Below are positions 40,801 through 55,800 of a stretch of 64,000 nucleotides of DNA, piece after piece (the first letter of the stretch is position 1; each line of letters opens with the position of its first letter). Below the pieces are notes generated by a model that was given only the letters and a program-made list of their open reading frames with translations, had not been told where the DNA came from and did no database searches. Made by a program: the position numbers and the translations under genes. The DNA comes from Anticarsia gemmatalis (taxonomy: Eukaryota; Arthropoda; Insecta; Lepidoptera; Erebidae): NCBI RefSeq assembly GCF_050436995.1, contig NC_134746.1, positions 12,584,501 through 12,648,500 of the forward strand, given 5' to 3'.

Positions 40801-43800
40801 TCTCACCCTTATTAAAAGTGACACTGACAGAGATCAGCTGATACCCTTCGAACTATGCCGCAACAGATGGTGCAAAAGATTCGCGTCGGCATAAATATTA
40901 TAAGTACCTGCTTTATCGAACAGTGTCTTATTTCTCCAAGTTCTTACGACATTTCGTGTACTACGAGGTAAACGGACAAAGAAATATTTAGCTAAACATT
41001 TTAGATCTAAGTAATAGATTTGTAGTTGCAGAATTTATTAATTAATTATTTAACAATGCAACTGCAACGGCTTATTCAAAAATATAAAAAACATAATATG
41101 AATTTTCTAATAAAATTAGCGCACTTGATTAGTAGTCGAAATGGTCGCCATGGGCAAAAGCTTTTAATAAAGTAATAGTGTGACTGTAGTTAAGATGAAA
41201 CGACGATGGTTAAAATGATAAATTAAATTAACCTAGCTTAAGATTTTACGAAAACGGCGACAGGAAACTCGGCGCTGAAACCAGTAACATAGTAGATTTC
41301 ATAAAATAAATATTTATCAGAAACTATAAATTGTTTATTCAGATGTACTATTAACTTAATAAACAAGTTTTATTCAACATTCCTCACAAGGTTTAACACA
41401 AGCAAAAGTAATAAAGCAAAACAATAACAGGAATGCAACTTTAACTCGTAGCCAGTCGTCGTAGGCAACTAAGGTGTCCCTTGATAGATTACTCCACCGT
41501 TATGGGAACCCGTTATGAAAATTGCACGGATGACATCCTATTTACCCTACTTGAAGAAAATTATATAATGTTTAAGTCTTGTTGTACTTTTATGCATTGT
41601 GTAGGAGTTAATGTCATTTTATGAACTGTTTAGATAGTGTTTATGTCATTTTATGAACGAGCCGAGATAGATAGAGTTTCTTTTTGGGGAACATGGTCCT
41701 ATATTGTGTAACATGTTTGCGCTAGATATTGCTGCTTTCTGGACCAATTTAGATCCTAAGGTATTGTAGAGAAACGTCATTGAAATGTCTGAAATAAACT
41801 ATTTTAAGACGATAAAGCTCTGTAGCTTAAAAGTTTCCAAAAAGGCGGAAGATTGCATGACATATCGACTACCACATGCTAAATTGTTATTTAAACTGAT
41901 CTTCTAAAAAATCTAAAGAAGAAGAGATTATCTATTTAACTTAAAAAAACAGGACTGCCTCACATTCATTCCATTATTATACTATTCATATAGCAAGTAA
42001 AATAAATTCCTAGCCACAAAACACATTCCCGTTTGTACAGTTATTTTCTTAAGTCAAAAGCTCCCCAGACCTTGATAAGACAGTCCATTAAACTCAAAAC
42101 TGATGTCAGGTGTGCACAACATGTTGAAACATGTCACAAACGCAATGACGCGAGGGAAACCACTCCAGTGGAACCACTCCTGGTTATAACACACCACAAT
42201 TTAAAACGTCATGTTAAGAGTACTATAGCTATGTCATAAGATACCTTTTTTATTCGGTCGGGTTGTACTCCCGGTTATAATACACTCAAATGTAAATGTC
42301 ATTTGTGATATTATAGTTTGTTCTATGAAGTTGCTTACGTAATTTGGAAGGGTTGTATGTCTGTGTATGGAAGGTTGATTGTAGTGTAATTTACTAGTAA
42401 CGGAGTACGTTTTAAAGTTGTTTGTTTGTCGGCTTCCCTATTCCCTTCTTATATGTATAAACTTTAGCTTCGTATTTGTTTTTGAGAAGAGGATATACTA
42501 TACTTTCATCCTAAGTTTTTTACGCCATATTTGAAACACCATCCCTATTTTGGATTCAAATAAATTATTGATAGACTAAACGTCGAATACAGGCTAAAGA
42601 TAGTTGTATAATTATATTTTGAAAAAGAAAGTAAACCACCCAAAATAGGACAGAATAAAAAGAGTTACAGACGCTATAAACTCCTTTTTAGGCTCCTTAA
42701 AAATAATTCAACATTTTCCAAAAAGCAGTTAAAATATCGTATTTTAAACAATAAAGTTGTCATAGTCCAGCTTACAAGCGGTTCAGCGGCTGACTCAGTT
42801 CTTGTCACGCAACTACCTATAAGGGCATGCCTGCACTGTATGACGGCATTACGTTCTTTTTATACACCTTTATAAACGTGCCCTTAGGTCCTTCAACTGT
42901 ATATTAAATGGCGACCGTTGGATAGACCCTTTTTATGAGTTTTAGTAACGTTCTGCGTGCTTCTAATAATGTAAAGGGCTATAACAGTTATAATTAAGTT
43001 GTTTTAAATAGAGCTAGGCAATTATTGAATTAATATTTCTCTAGTCTCATGCAAAAGTAAAAATCATGCCGTAAATAGCCGTTATTTGATAACAAATTTA
43101 CTACCTTAACTATCACAGCATGTTATGAACTGAATGTACCTTAGCGGAGTCTGTTATTCTGTTCGCTTTAAACTGGAAATCTGCTAATAGTATTTCATGC
43201 TGTTTTCACTCATAGATTACCGAGGAAAGTTTTCATTTATAAATGTAAAATTTGGTAAGGTTTTATATAAAACTACTTTTAAGCCTGGTAAAGCCGGGGC
43301 GGGCTGTAAAAAGTGCAAAAGAAACGAACGTTTTCTTCTTTTTTATTTATATGGCGGGAAAAAGCTGGCTTAGACTACTGGTGTAGGAAATAAGATAATT
43401 TCATAATGACAAGTTTTCTCATCACGAATTACATAAGTAATAAATCAGTCTTACACCTTAGTTTTTACCAAACCATTCAATCTTCAGGAAATTACCCACA
43501 TCCATCACTCGAGTGTCTACAAAACAGCTATAAATTAATCATAATTCTCTTCAAATCTAATGTAGTTTTTACTGAAAACTACTTAGAAATCCACGCTATC
43601 TATACTAAATATTATAGATTAGTAAGTTTGTCTGCATATTACGTCTTTGTAGCTAAATTGCTGAACCGATATTCATGAAATTTAACATGGAGATAGCTGA
43701 AAAACCGTTTTCAGATAAAAGATACTTTATTTGTCAAAAATATTTCTTTATTTTCTCAAATTTCATGTCTACGGAATAGTGCGGAATCTTGTAAGTCAAT

Positions 43801-46800
43801 CTAGTAGCTTTATAACTACGTATTATATACTTATTTCTGTTACAAAGTAAGCAATTTATTTACAAACTGTCACATTGCTGAGACAGTCGGTCATCACTGT
43901 ATGAGGAAAGGATTGCTCATTGCAGTAATATAATTTAAAAGCTATGCGTACTAGAATATTGATTGAAGTTACTGTCATTTTGACTAGAACTGTGTCATAG
44001 GTATGTGTTCGATTTTCCTTATATATTTAACTATAGTACTATCACAGTTATGTAAAAGGGTTTATTTTGGTGTTAAATGTCAATGTCAAAGTTGAAGGTG
44101 TGTGTACCTTGAAATGTTCACGACACCGTTGTCCTTAGGGGTTCTTTATCATATTACATACAGACTTTCGTATTTTTCATATAGATAAAATAAATATTAA
44201 TTTACGTCAAATGTTGACAATTATGATAGTCGTTACAATTACTGAATCTATCATTAGCTCGGAAAGGGGTAGAGCCTTATGAGAAGAGCTAGCAAGGAAC
44301 TTAGGATACAAAAGTTTTCAGAATAAATACCACAGCAAAGACTTTTATGTTAAGTCTTATCGCATTGTTATGCCCTTAGTCATATTGTAACTATATAGCC
44401 TTTTCATCTATGATGATATGCGTATGAGTGGCAAAGCTGTTACTAAGTCGCGAAGCATCTACCAAACGATCCATTATACAAAATTCCCACATAACTACGG
44501 TATTCCCCAAGTGGGACATATTTCAAGCATTTACCAGCTGGTCATATGTATTTAAAAACTTTGTATTAAGCATTCATATATGCGAATAAAGTCAGCATTA
44601 GCATGCACGATACATACTCATTGTGGTTTGTGATCCGAAATCGTGACGGTGAGCGAACGGTACAAGCCATGGAAGACCTTGCTAAGAGCTTATTATAGAT
44701 TAAACGGGATATATTTAGACATTTAGTGCATAAACTAGGTCTAAATGTGATCTAGTTTATAGCCTTTAGTTAGATGAAGATTAATAGTAGTTTAAAGTTT
44801 AATATAAGCACAGTACGTGAAGACGCTTTTTGTTTTTTAAGCCTTTTTGATTGTTGTGTAATAATTGAATCAGTCTTAGTGTTTTTTCCAATTATGATAA
44901 AAATTTTCGCTGGACATAACGACATTATTTTTTGCTTAAAACAGTTAATCTAAGTTCTAAATGTAGTAGTTGAAAGATAAAATTAAGCGTACGACAAAAA
45001 GATAAACTAAAATATTACTTATTTCCTTTGATCTAGAAAATAACATTAATCACCTATATTACACGTCACATTATAATCAATCAATGTGTATTAAAATCGC
45101 TTTAACCTCACTTCTTGCGCCATATAGTGACCACGACTAGGCGGGGCATCCCTCCCATGCGCCAACCACAAACGTTCAATAGGCCATGTCTCTCAAACAC
45201 CATGGAGCACGCTTGCGTAATATTATATTATATAGAATAGCCTTAAATTGTACCGGTGCCCACTGACTCTTGTACGAGTTTATTATAAGCAGGTATAGAG
45301 AATTTGTAAGTATGAACTTCTAAAGACACAGTTAAGAAAGGAAACTTGCTTACGTCGATTTGATAGTAGCTCCCGAAAACCTTAATAAGATCAAGAAAGG
45401 TCTTTCCATCGCTGAAAGTAATGTTCACGTCCACTATTTTGATGAATCGAACAAAATGAAACTTGCGATGCGTTTAAAACTTATAAAACTCGTTTTTCCC
45501 AATTGCTTGATATCCTATATTGTGTAATAAAAACCAAATTTAACTAAATCTAATATCTTAATATCAAATTGTCACTAAATACCTACGTCAGGGTGACGAT
45601 CAAAATTGTTTCCATAAATTCGAAAGAATTTTCTGACTTTCAAAATGTAAACAAACTATAGTTTTCAATGAATTCGCACCTCCGCTCAAATAGCGTCATA
45701 AGTCCAAAAAACAAATTGTCGAGTAAAATGGGTTTAAAGTTGCTCCTGCCTATTTTTTTTGCTTTTCGGGCCATAACTTAAAAAATATTTTTTTTTGAGT
45801 TACAACACTATTTGAGCGGAGGTGCGAATTGTATTTCTCATTGAATAATTAGTAAAAGCTTTTCCATTCATAGTTAATCTTCTGTTAGGTATCAAGTTGC
45901 TTCAGGTCGAAGAGTGTGGGTAATGTCACCTCTTCCTGTAACCTTTTTATCTGTTTAGGAACCTTACAATAAAATAATCCCCTTGTTTACTTATAAAATA
46001 AAATATAATTACCGTACGTATCATATTTGGTTATGAAGATGATAGACTTGTTTTTCTTCATTATATGAAAGAAAGGGCGTTGTTGTTCAGGTTTTGCTAT
46101 ACTAATTCGTAAGATAGTTTAAAATACTTGAATTTTACTTGTTCTAAAAGATACCGGTAGCACGAAAGCGCAGTCATAGCAAATACGTTACAAGTCAAAC
46201 CAGATTAAAATTGCTTATTAAAAAACCTCTAGTCTCGCTTAATGCGTTTTATTGCTTGTAAATCTACCTAATTGTGGTCACGTTTTTATTTATTTCGACT
46301 TATATGACACTCGTAGGAAATTCTACAGCACTTGATATGGTCATTATATTTACGTAAAAGGGCCAAGCCGTTAAGTAGATTGAACTTTAATCCAATACAA
46401 ATAAGGATTATTCAACTTATTATTTTCCATTTTTTGCGATGCAGAACCACATTCCCAATTTGGCTGGATAGTGATTTTCTTAAGACATTACCACGAAAAA
46501 TCCTAAAAAAGCAAGGGAAAATCAACCTTATGACTGTGTGATAAAAGCCATATGTGTGCAGATAATATTGTATCTTTAAAAGGGCACACTCGATACTGGT
46601 CGAAGCTAGATTGTCCTGCCTCGGGCATTACAAATTAACATTCAAAAAGCAACCTTATTTCATTATTTCACAGTTTATTTTCAAACTTTTATATCAAAGG
46701 TCCAGTACCTGCTCAACCCGAAATTACAACACTCAAATTTATGCTCTATGGCTTATGTAATATAGTAGTTTTTTGTATATAGTGTGTGCTGGTACGGTTT

Positions 46801-49800
46801 TGATGAGTCGGGAACATTGACGTCAATTAGCATTCCTGTAGACTGGTCTATGGGTATAAAATCTGTCTGTTCTTATTCAAGTGTCGCTGATTGAGTACTA
46901 TTGTGCAAGTAATTTGATGTTAATCTAACAATAAAGTACTTGTTAGTTTATAGTCGTACTAGATACATTCTGGACTGGTTAAAAGGGTTCGGACTGTGAG
47001 AAATATTCTTGGTCAAGCAGTCTTAGAGATTATTTCTTAGGACCTTGTTTCAATAGTTTTTCAATAGGTGTCTGTATGTCTTACCCCCGGTTTCTGAGCA
47101 CATTTAGCGGTAGTTTATCTATTCTATAGCGTTTTTTTATATGAGTTTAAACTCTATTGAATAGATAAACTACCGTTAAGTGTACCTCTGAAACCGGGGG
47201 TTAATATTTTTGTAAGACTTTAAATCATTCCTTTTCTACAAGCTCTTGTCAATACTTGCCAGTTTGCTCGTCATTTTAGTATATAGGTAATCAGCAAGAC
47301 TGAAAAAAAATCCTTTCTCACCAGGAGCTAGAATTTTATTTTCAGCTTTATGCGTATAAATGTAGTTAATTATCCACAAATTTTGACATATCCCTGTAAA
47401 ACAACAAGAGTATTTTGTGTACAAACGAAAAATCACATATTATTATAGAAAACAAAAGCAAAAGCTTTACAGAAAATAAATAAACAACTGACATTGAAGA
47501 ACAAAATGTCTTCTACATTGTAACTTAAACTTTTACGAGTTTGCGAATTTAAGGCCTATATTTTACGAAGAAAATTATTACTTTGTCGCGAACTATTGCC
47601 AATAAATAGGTCAGCAGTATTGTTTATAGCTTCTTTTGAGGTTTTAACAAGTTTATGGGAGTTAAGGACAACGCAATTTTAGTTACTCTTCGTTTTACGA
47701 CCTCACAGTATAACAAAAGGCTTGTAAAGATTTACTGCGGAAAATTAATTGTTTATTACTTGTAATTATAGAACGTTTTATAGTCTTATTGATTGAAAAC
47801 GTTGTTTTTCTTTTTGTACTTATGTGGCGTCTAAAATGTTGACTATTATAAATGATTTATTTGCTATTTGTTGCTACGTAAGACTTTTAATTATCAATAA
47901 AGTATAGATATTTCTGTAAAGAGTTTTCAGTTTTGGTCAAATGTTTGTTCTTAGTCATGTGCTGCCATCTAGTGGACACATCGCATAAGCTTCCGTGCAA
48001 TAACATGGACACTCATTTGGACGAAATAGTAGATACCCTTATACCTCTATATTCTTATTGCGATAATTATTATATTGTGCTAATTGTTTTTGTGTTCTTT
48101 CTTCAGGTTTTACTGGAACGCAATGCGAGGTGGAGATCGACGAGTGCGCGAATAACCCCTGCCTGAACGGAGGAGTCTGCCATGATATGATCAACGCGTT
48201 TAGGTGTACTTGTGTTGTTGGGTAAGTGTCACTGTACTAATATAATTCCATCTCTAATTCATTATTTTTTGTTTATTATTCATATTTTTTGACATATATA
48301 CATACATATACATTATCTAAGTTCTTTCGCGTAGTTAGAACAGCAAAAACTGATTTAAATGAGAGATGCTGATTTTAAATGTTTAGTTCAAGGTCACAGT
48401 TTTTTTTATGCTGTCATTTAGTTATACTATCTACGTGAGACATCGGGTCTCTAAGTTACGTATTAGGTCCAAGGGTCTGGTCTTTTCCGGACAGAAATGA
48501 ATAGTCCCCTAACTCTATAATACCAAAACAAACACTTTAAAAACATCATAGTAATAATGTTATAAAACATGTTCTAGATTTTAATCATCTCCTTTCTTCT
48601 TCCAGGTTTACGGGTGCCCGTTGTCAAGTGAACATAGACGACTGTGCGTCGAGTCCGTGTCGGAACGGTGGCGTGTGTCACGACTCTATCGCGGGGTATA
48701 CCTGCGTGTGCCCGCCAGGGTATACTGGTACGTACAGTTATATTATTTACTAATAAATGAAAAAATGTAGATCAAAAGGTTCATGATGCGAAGATGATTC
48801 AAATCAAACTATGATTTGAAAGCGCTCCAGAGTGATGTAAAAGTAAATATTATTATTTGCGTTGACATTTAGTATAGAATATTAGCGAAAAATTTATGTC
48901 CGTCAGGATTGACATAGTAGATATTCTATAGCAAAAACAGTAAAGGAGAATGATCGGAACTGTATTTTGGCTTTCTTTGTAGGAGTAGAAAGATACATCT
49001 AAGTACGCAGCTATCTGTGTCCTCAAATCTGAAACTTAACGACTCCCAATAGTTCTTACCAACCAGCTACTAAAACTCTATACCTTCTTTACTATGTCCT
49101 TTTATCTTAAACGACGCAATAGTTTCTACCAACCAGTTACTAAAACTTAACACCTTCTCCCCAGGGTTGTCCTGCGAGACGAACATCAACGACTGTCTAT
49201 CAGCGCCGTGTCACCGCGGGGAGTGCATCGACGGGGACAACAGCTTTACTTGCAACTGTCACCCCGGGTACACCGGCAGAGTCTGTCAGACGCAGATCAA
49301 TGAGTGCGAGTCTAATCCGTGCCAGTTTGGAGGTCAGTACCTAACATCATGTACTTTATTAATGTTAAAGACTGAAAGACTAACCTGTACCTGTAGGTTT
49401 CTGAGGTACATTTAGCGGTAGTTTATCTATTCAATAGCGTTTAAATTTAAATAAAAAAATATGCTTTTGTATAGATAAACTACAGTTAAATGTACTCAGA
49501 AACTGGGAGTTAGACCGTCAGATGACATTCCAAGTTGATAGAGGCTTTGATGGTGTAGCCGCAGAGATGCCACATAATAGTAGATATGCTAACACTGCTG
49601 TTTATCTTTCGTCAAAGAAACTAACTATTCTGTGTCCGTATGCATATTTGCCTGTTTAAACGAGAGTACCTTGGCTTGAAGCAGGGAATCTTGCCCAGTA
49701 ATGTCAGTGATGCGCTTATTTCATGAAAACATTACCAATGGCAAATATCTTACGTCTGATTCTTGTTATATTAAAACTAAATAGAGGTAGAATTAAATTT

Positions 49801-52800
49801 ACTAACAAACTGTCTTACTTTATATGTACTTACTGTACTACATTACTTAACTCAATATATTTGAGCCATATTCTAAATATATCTGTTCTCCAGGTCATTG
49901 TGAAGACCTGATAGGCGGCTATCAGTGCCGCTGCAAACCAGGCACATCGGGCCGCAACTGTGAGATCAACGTCAACGAATGCTACTCCAATCCTTGCAGG
50001 AACGGAGCCACGTGCATCGATGGAATTAATAGGTAAGAAGTAACTTTGTGCTGTAGTTCTTGTTTTATGCGATTAGTAGCTTATGCCTATGGCTCTGCAG
50101 AAAGTAGGCACATTACTGTCCCGTGATACTATCTATCACTTCGCCAAATTTCATCGGCAGGTTCAACGTGAAAGATGCACAAACGAACTTTCATGTTTTT
50201 GAATTTGAAAGGATTTTTTATCATTCCCTAATGCTTATGTAAATTACTTTTGTGCCTATAATCTTCACTTTTTGCGCTATATAATGTTATTTTATTTGTG
50301 TACAATTTATTATTATATTTAACTCACGCTCTATTTATTTTCATTACACGCAGCAATTATCCTTTTGAGTAAGTTTCACTCTTCACGTATATTTAGCATG
50401 GTTTTCAATAGAATTTATTTATTTTCCCAAAAATTACTTGACTTTGATTGTTGATTGTTTACTGCTTCGCTGCCTGTTTCTTGCCTTGTGTATAATAGAT
50501 CCGAAATTAGACCCAAGATTCCTTAAACCACGTATTTTTTCTAATTTTCAATTCAACATTATCTAAAATACTGTTGGTTTACTATATGTAAGTTCCGATT
50601 GTATATACCTACTTTTCAAAACACCATTTCGAACAAAAATACTCTAAATTACCAAAACTTTCGGACACCATAGTCCGTTAATATATTTCAAATCATAGTA
50701 GAAAATATAATCAACTACCCTCAAATGCACGTTTATTTTACATTGCTTTTCATTTTTATAATATTATGTATTATGACAACATGCACATATCCTTGCACGT
50801 AATTTTCTTCTACGTATACGTGATCAAACCATACTAAACTATCTTTATCTACAGGTACACTTGCGAGTGCATCCCAGGGTTCACGGGCCAGCACTGCGAG
50901 ACAAACATCAACGAGTGCTTGTCGAACCCGTGCGCGAACGGCGGCAAGTGCATTGACAGGATCAACGGTTTCCGGTGTGAATGCCCTAGAGGGTATTATG
51001 ATGCTAGGTACGGATGGTAGTTAGGGACATCGATTGGTTTTTCTATACTACTTTTCAAATTTTATATTAGAAACTTACAATTAAGACCAGATAATATGCA
51101 TTTTGGTTTGGTGGAGAATTCTAGTGCCTGGTGTGTGGCAAATGCTCGCCCTTTATTATATGTGACTAAAGTTGTTAATGACGAAACGCGGGTGAATTTT
51201 ATACACCTATGCCTACTGCCTGGGTGTATAACAGGCGTGATGTGAGTGTGTAAATTCAACTCATATAAATTTACTACCTGTGTGTCTGGACTGCTCAAAC
51301 TACGCTGCTATTTACTTGAATATTATGTATAAAAAATAAATTAGAGCTTTTACAAACAGAAAATGAAAAAATGCAGCCTTAATAAGTAAAATGCTAATTG
51401 ATTCTGTTAAAAATATTTGTAACAACAGGCACGAACATTCAACAAAGAAATTCTGACAGTCATTACTTATAAAATGACGTCATATAAATTAAAAGCGGTG
51501 CTGAAACATTGCACTCCAAAGCTGAGACTTAAGTACCTTCTTATTATAAACTATAGTATTAATAAAGATATTGTTCCACAGATGTCTATCGGACGTGAAC
51601 GAGTGTGAAACGAACCCGTGTATCAACGGAGGCTCCTGCGAGGACGGAGTCAACCAGTTCATCTGCCATTGTCTACCGGGATACGGAGGTAAGAATATCG
51701 TTAACTTCAACTAGTTATATTAAGCCATGGTTATATTTTTTCTGAGTCATTTTTAGCTTTGTTAGGCTGAGTTTCAGATATTCTCAAAGCACTTACAAAT
51801 AACTTTGTTTAATCAGTTAGGTGATTTCCTGCCATCGACTATTGAGATATTATTATCTTGTATACAAATTGATCAGTAACGCTATTCTCTACCACTATCG
51901 ACTAATAAAAACCGGCTAGTTATCGGGAAATTTTGCCTTTAGCCGTAGGAACTATTGTTGCAGTAAACACATTTTAAATGTCAAATGCTTGCCAGTCCAT
52001 AATTCCGACTGTCGAAAATCGCCTTACAGAATTTGACCTGTCTTTAAACAATCCCGTACTTACTATTATACTTATGAGAAATCACGAGTATCCCAAGCAT
52101 GGTATTACCTAAAGCACTTCATTAATGAACGTCTTATGTTCTAGGTCAACGTTGTGAGCGAGATATAGACGAATGCAGCTCAAATCCTTGCCAACACGGC
52201 GGGACTTGCCATGACAGGCTCAACGCTTACAAGTGCGACTGTGTACTGGGATTCACTGGTAAGTTACTAGTGGTAATTCTTTATGTATTTATTCTTTCTC
52301 AAAGTAGTACAGAAATATGAGTACTTTTATTGACATACAAACCTTAGACGTTTCTGTTATGGCTTTAATGCAAATGTTCTGTAACGTGGTAGTTTAGTCA
52401 ATTGATTAAATTACTTAATTATTTCCACAAATTATCTGGTTCATAAGTAAGAGTTTAAATGACGAACGTAACAACGATTGCGTTATTTCGTTCATCACCC
52501 GCACTCCGTGCTAATATTTCTTATATCTTTTCGCCTTCTAAGCGGCTTGTTTATATATTCAGATTAGTATTTCGCCCGCGTGAACATATCCTTCGAGGGG
52601 GAATTCCCATTAATTCTCTCTAGCACTCCTATACACTTTCTTAGGAAATTTTATAGCAAATTTCAACTTTCTACGCTCAATAGTTACGGCTGTGCGTTGT
52701 TCATCATCTACTCAGAAACGGAAAAGTTTAATATATTAATTATAGACAGAATAAACTCTCGTATACTTATATCTACGATGTATTTTGTGCGAAATATAAA

Positions 52801-55800
52801 CAATTTTGAATGTTATCTAGGCGTGAACTGTGAAACGAACATCGACGACTGCGCGGGCAACCCGTGCCTGCACGGCGGCTCCTGCATCGACCTCGTCAAC
52901 GGGTACCGCTGCGTGTGCGCGCCGCCGCACTCGGGCCGGAACTGCGAGAACACGCTCGACCCCTGCACGCCTAACCAGTGAGTATCACTTGTATATCTAT
53001 ACTAATATTATAAAGCTGAAGAGTTTGTTTGTTTGAACGCGCTAATCTCAGGAACTACTGTTCCGATTTGAAAAATTCTTTCAATGTTAGATAATCAATT
53101 TATCGAGGAAGGCTATATCGTCACGCTACGACCAATAGCAGCAGAGTAGCAATAATAAATCTTACAAAAACGGGGAAAATGTTGACCCGTTCTCTCTTAT
53201 GTGACGCAAGCGAAGTTGCGCGGGTCAGCTAGTTACGAATATGTTTATTTAACCTTGTCTGACTGTACATAGGAGTATTTGGATGATATCTACTTGTCAC
53301 CTATTGGTATGATCGATATGATCTTGGGTTGGACACCATGTCGAGCCATGTTAAGGCAATGTGTCGCATGATTCTACAATTCTACATACAGCTCTATTGA
53401 ATCATAGTGTTGCAATTACGGAGGTGCAATTTGTATCTACTTATTTCTTTCTTGGGTAATGATAGCCAAGAAGTCTACGTATTTGCCTCTCTTGCAAGTG
53501 ATGAAGGTTTTATTCCAGGCCTTTTAGTTATGTATGTGCTGATCACAAACTTCCGGGTTGAATTCCCAGGTCGGACAAAGTGCTAATGAGCTTATTCTCA
53601 TTTATTAGATTATTCTCGATATACCTCTAAGTAACGAGCCCGGTATGGTATGGCTGTAGTCTCGCCTTCCTATTAACATTGTAAATGGCGTAGCGCGGGT
53701 GTATTTTATACGCCTCTGCCTACACCTTTGGTCATAAATGTGATATATGTATGTAACTTTCCTTAAGTAATGAACCTTTTTAATATCAAAATTATTTAAC
53801 CCCATCTTTTCCCTTAGATGTCGTCACGGCGGTCGTTGCGTAGCCGAAGCATCGTACGCGGAGTTCACGTGCCAGTGTCCCGTGGGATGGACGGGCGCGC
53901 TGTGCGAACGGGACGTGGACGAGTGCGCCGTGACCGCGCCCTGTCACAATGAGGCCACGTGCATTAACACTGAAGGATCGTACGCGTGTCTGTGTGCTCG
54001 AGGATATGAGGGCAAGGATTGTGCGATTAATACGGATGATTGTGCTTCTTGTAAGTATTTAATATAATAAGTTTGGGGGCCCAAAGTTAGGTTGAATATT
54101 GAGCAATTTTTTTTCTTTCGTAAATATTTGTAACGGCACAGATTTGGGAGTTAATTAAAACATTAATTAGTCACTCTATTAATCTACCATTGAATTCTCA
54201 GTAAACTGTATTATAAGACTGTACAAGCTTTATTTTGTAATAAAATAAAAGTAATTATCACGCAAATATAACAATAATCGAAGGCCTGAATATGAACATG
54301 CGTCTATTTGTCAAGATATTATTGCTCAATACAAAATTAACTAAAGTATTTTAACTAGATTTTCTTTGATACAGTTTTACAATAAAACTATTTATCTTTC
54401 AGATCCATGTCAAAACGGTGCGACGTGTTTGGACAGTATAGGTGACTACAACTGCGTGTGCGCAAGCGGGTTCGAAGGCAAGGACTGTAAGGTGGACATC
54501 GACGAGTGTCAGTCACGACCTTGCATGAACGGCGCTACTTGCAACCAGGTATCATTCATTATAATTATTTAACATAGCTAATCATTATGTGTGTTTGTTT
54601 AGATTAATGTGTCCGGTATTTTTGTATATAAACATCGCGACACGTAATATAATGTGCAGGAAGATAGTCTTCTGCTCGAAAACTTTTGCAATATAATGAT
54701 ATATGTAGTATATGTACTTATATACCTAAGTCGTTTCAAATACCTAGTCGGTTTTTGTTAAGCTTCAAAGTCATGCTATTCGAAAAGACTTTTAACATAG
54801 CTTAATTTTATATTACTTACAAAAGTCATGTTTTAGTGTCTTTAACTATAATTTTAGAGCTATTTGTAGCTACAATAACCGTACATTTTAATTAACATAA
54901 TGTTCTTTCTATTGATCTTAATTTAATTTGTTTTTTGTTACAGTACGTGGCATCGTATACGTGCACGTGTCCGCTGGGTTTTTCGGGCATCAACTGTCAG
55001 ACGAACGACGAAGACTGCACAGAGTCAAGCTGCATGAACGGAGGCACCTGCATCGATGGGGTCAACTCTTATAACTGTTCGTGTGCGCCCGGGTTAGTAT
55101 CATCTTATCATATCAGCTAATCGTATCAACTATAATCACAGTTGTTGTTGAAATATGTCTTTTATATATTCTTTACAATTCATGCTAATGTTTTCTTTTG
55201 TTAAAAAGGGCGTCATTTGTGAGCATAAATAAATGCAGGAGCTATTGTTCAAACAATTAATTTTGCCCAGTTCTTAGAAATAAATGGAAGATCATTTTAT
55301 TGTTACTTTGCTACTAAACATCATCAGTTTATTAACGCTGTGTGTTCTCTTTATTTTGGACATCCAAATAACATAAAATAGTCTTTATTATAGTTTACAA
55401 TTTTGTTATATTCTTTACTACTTGCTAGTTTTTACATATTATACCCGACGTAGGTCAAAAAATTACGTAAAATCTTACATATTTGTATGAACTTATATTA
55501 TTTTAAAGCACACCTTAATCCCATACTCTCTTTCCCAGGTACACGGGCTCAAACTGTCAGTTCCGTATCAACATGTGCGACAGTTCTCCCTGCGACAACG
55601 GCGCGACGTGTCACGATCACATCACGTATTACACCTGCCACTGTCCGTACGGATACATGGGGAAACATTGCGAGGGATATGTTAACTGGTGAGTACGAAA
55701 ATTGTGCTTTTGAAACAGTTTTTGAAGGAATAGAGTCAATAATTGATATTGATAAGTGTCGTCGACTCTAAGGCTAATCCCTCTCACATTTTTGAAAAGA

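Larger units (their letters stand above)
38455..48106 (+). other. Intron (EGF 12), 9.65 kb
   Basis: AT-rich. Contains a full tRNA-headed SINE on the minus strand (39269-39573), a SINE-like piece (40021-40160), a Helitron-like 5' fragment (43599-43700), the second copy of the dispersed repeat (44214-44301), a MITE-like palindrome (45671-45830) and a TWA-target MITE (47084-47200). A GC-richer block lies at about 40195-40310. No exon recognised. Confidence 0.85.

Noticed and set aside
49333..49415. Open frame continuing past the EGF 16 donor.
   Set aside because: Homology stops at CQFGG and resumes at 49894 in the right phase; the extension is intron.
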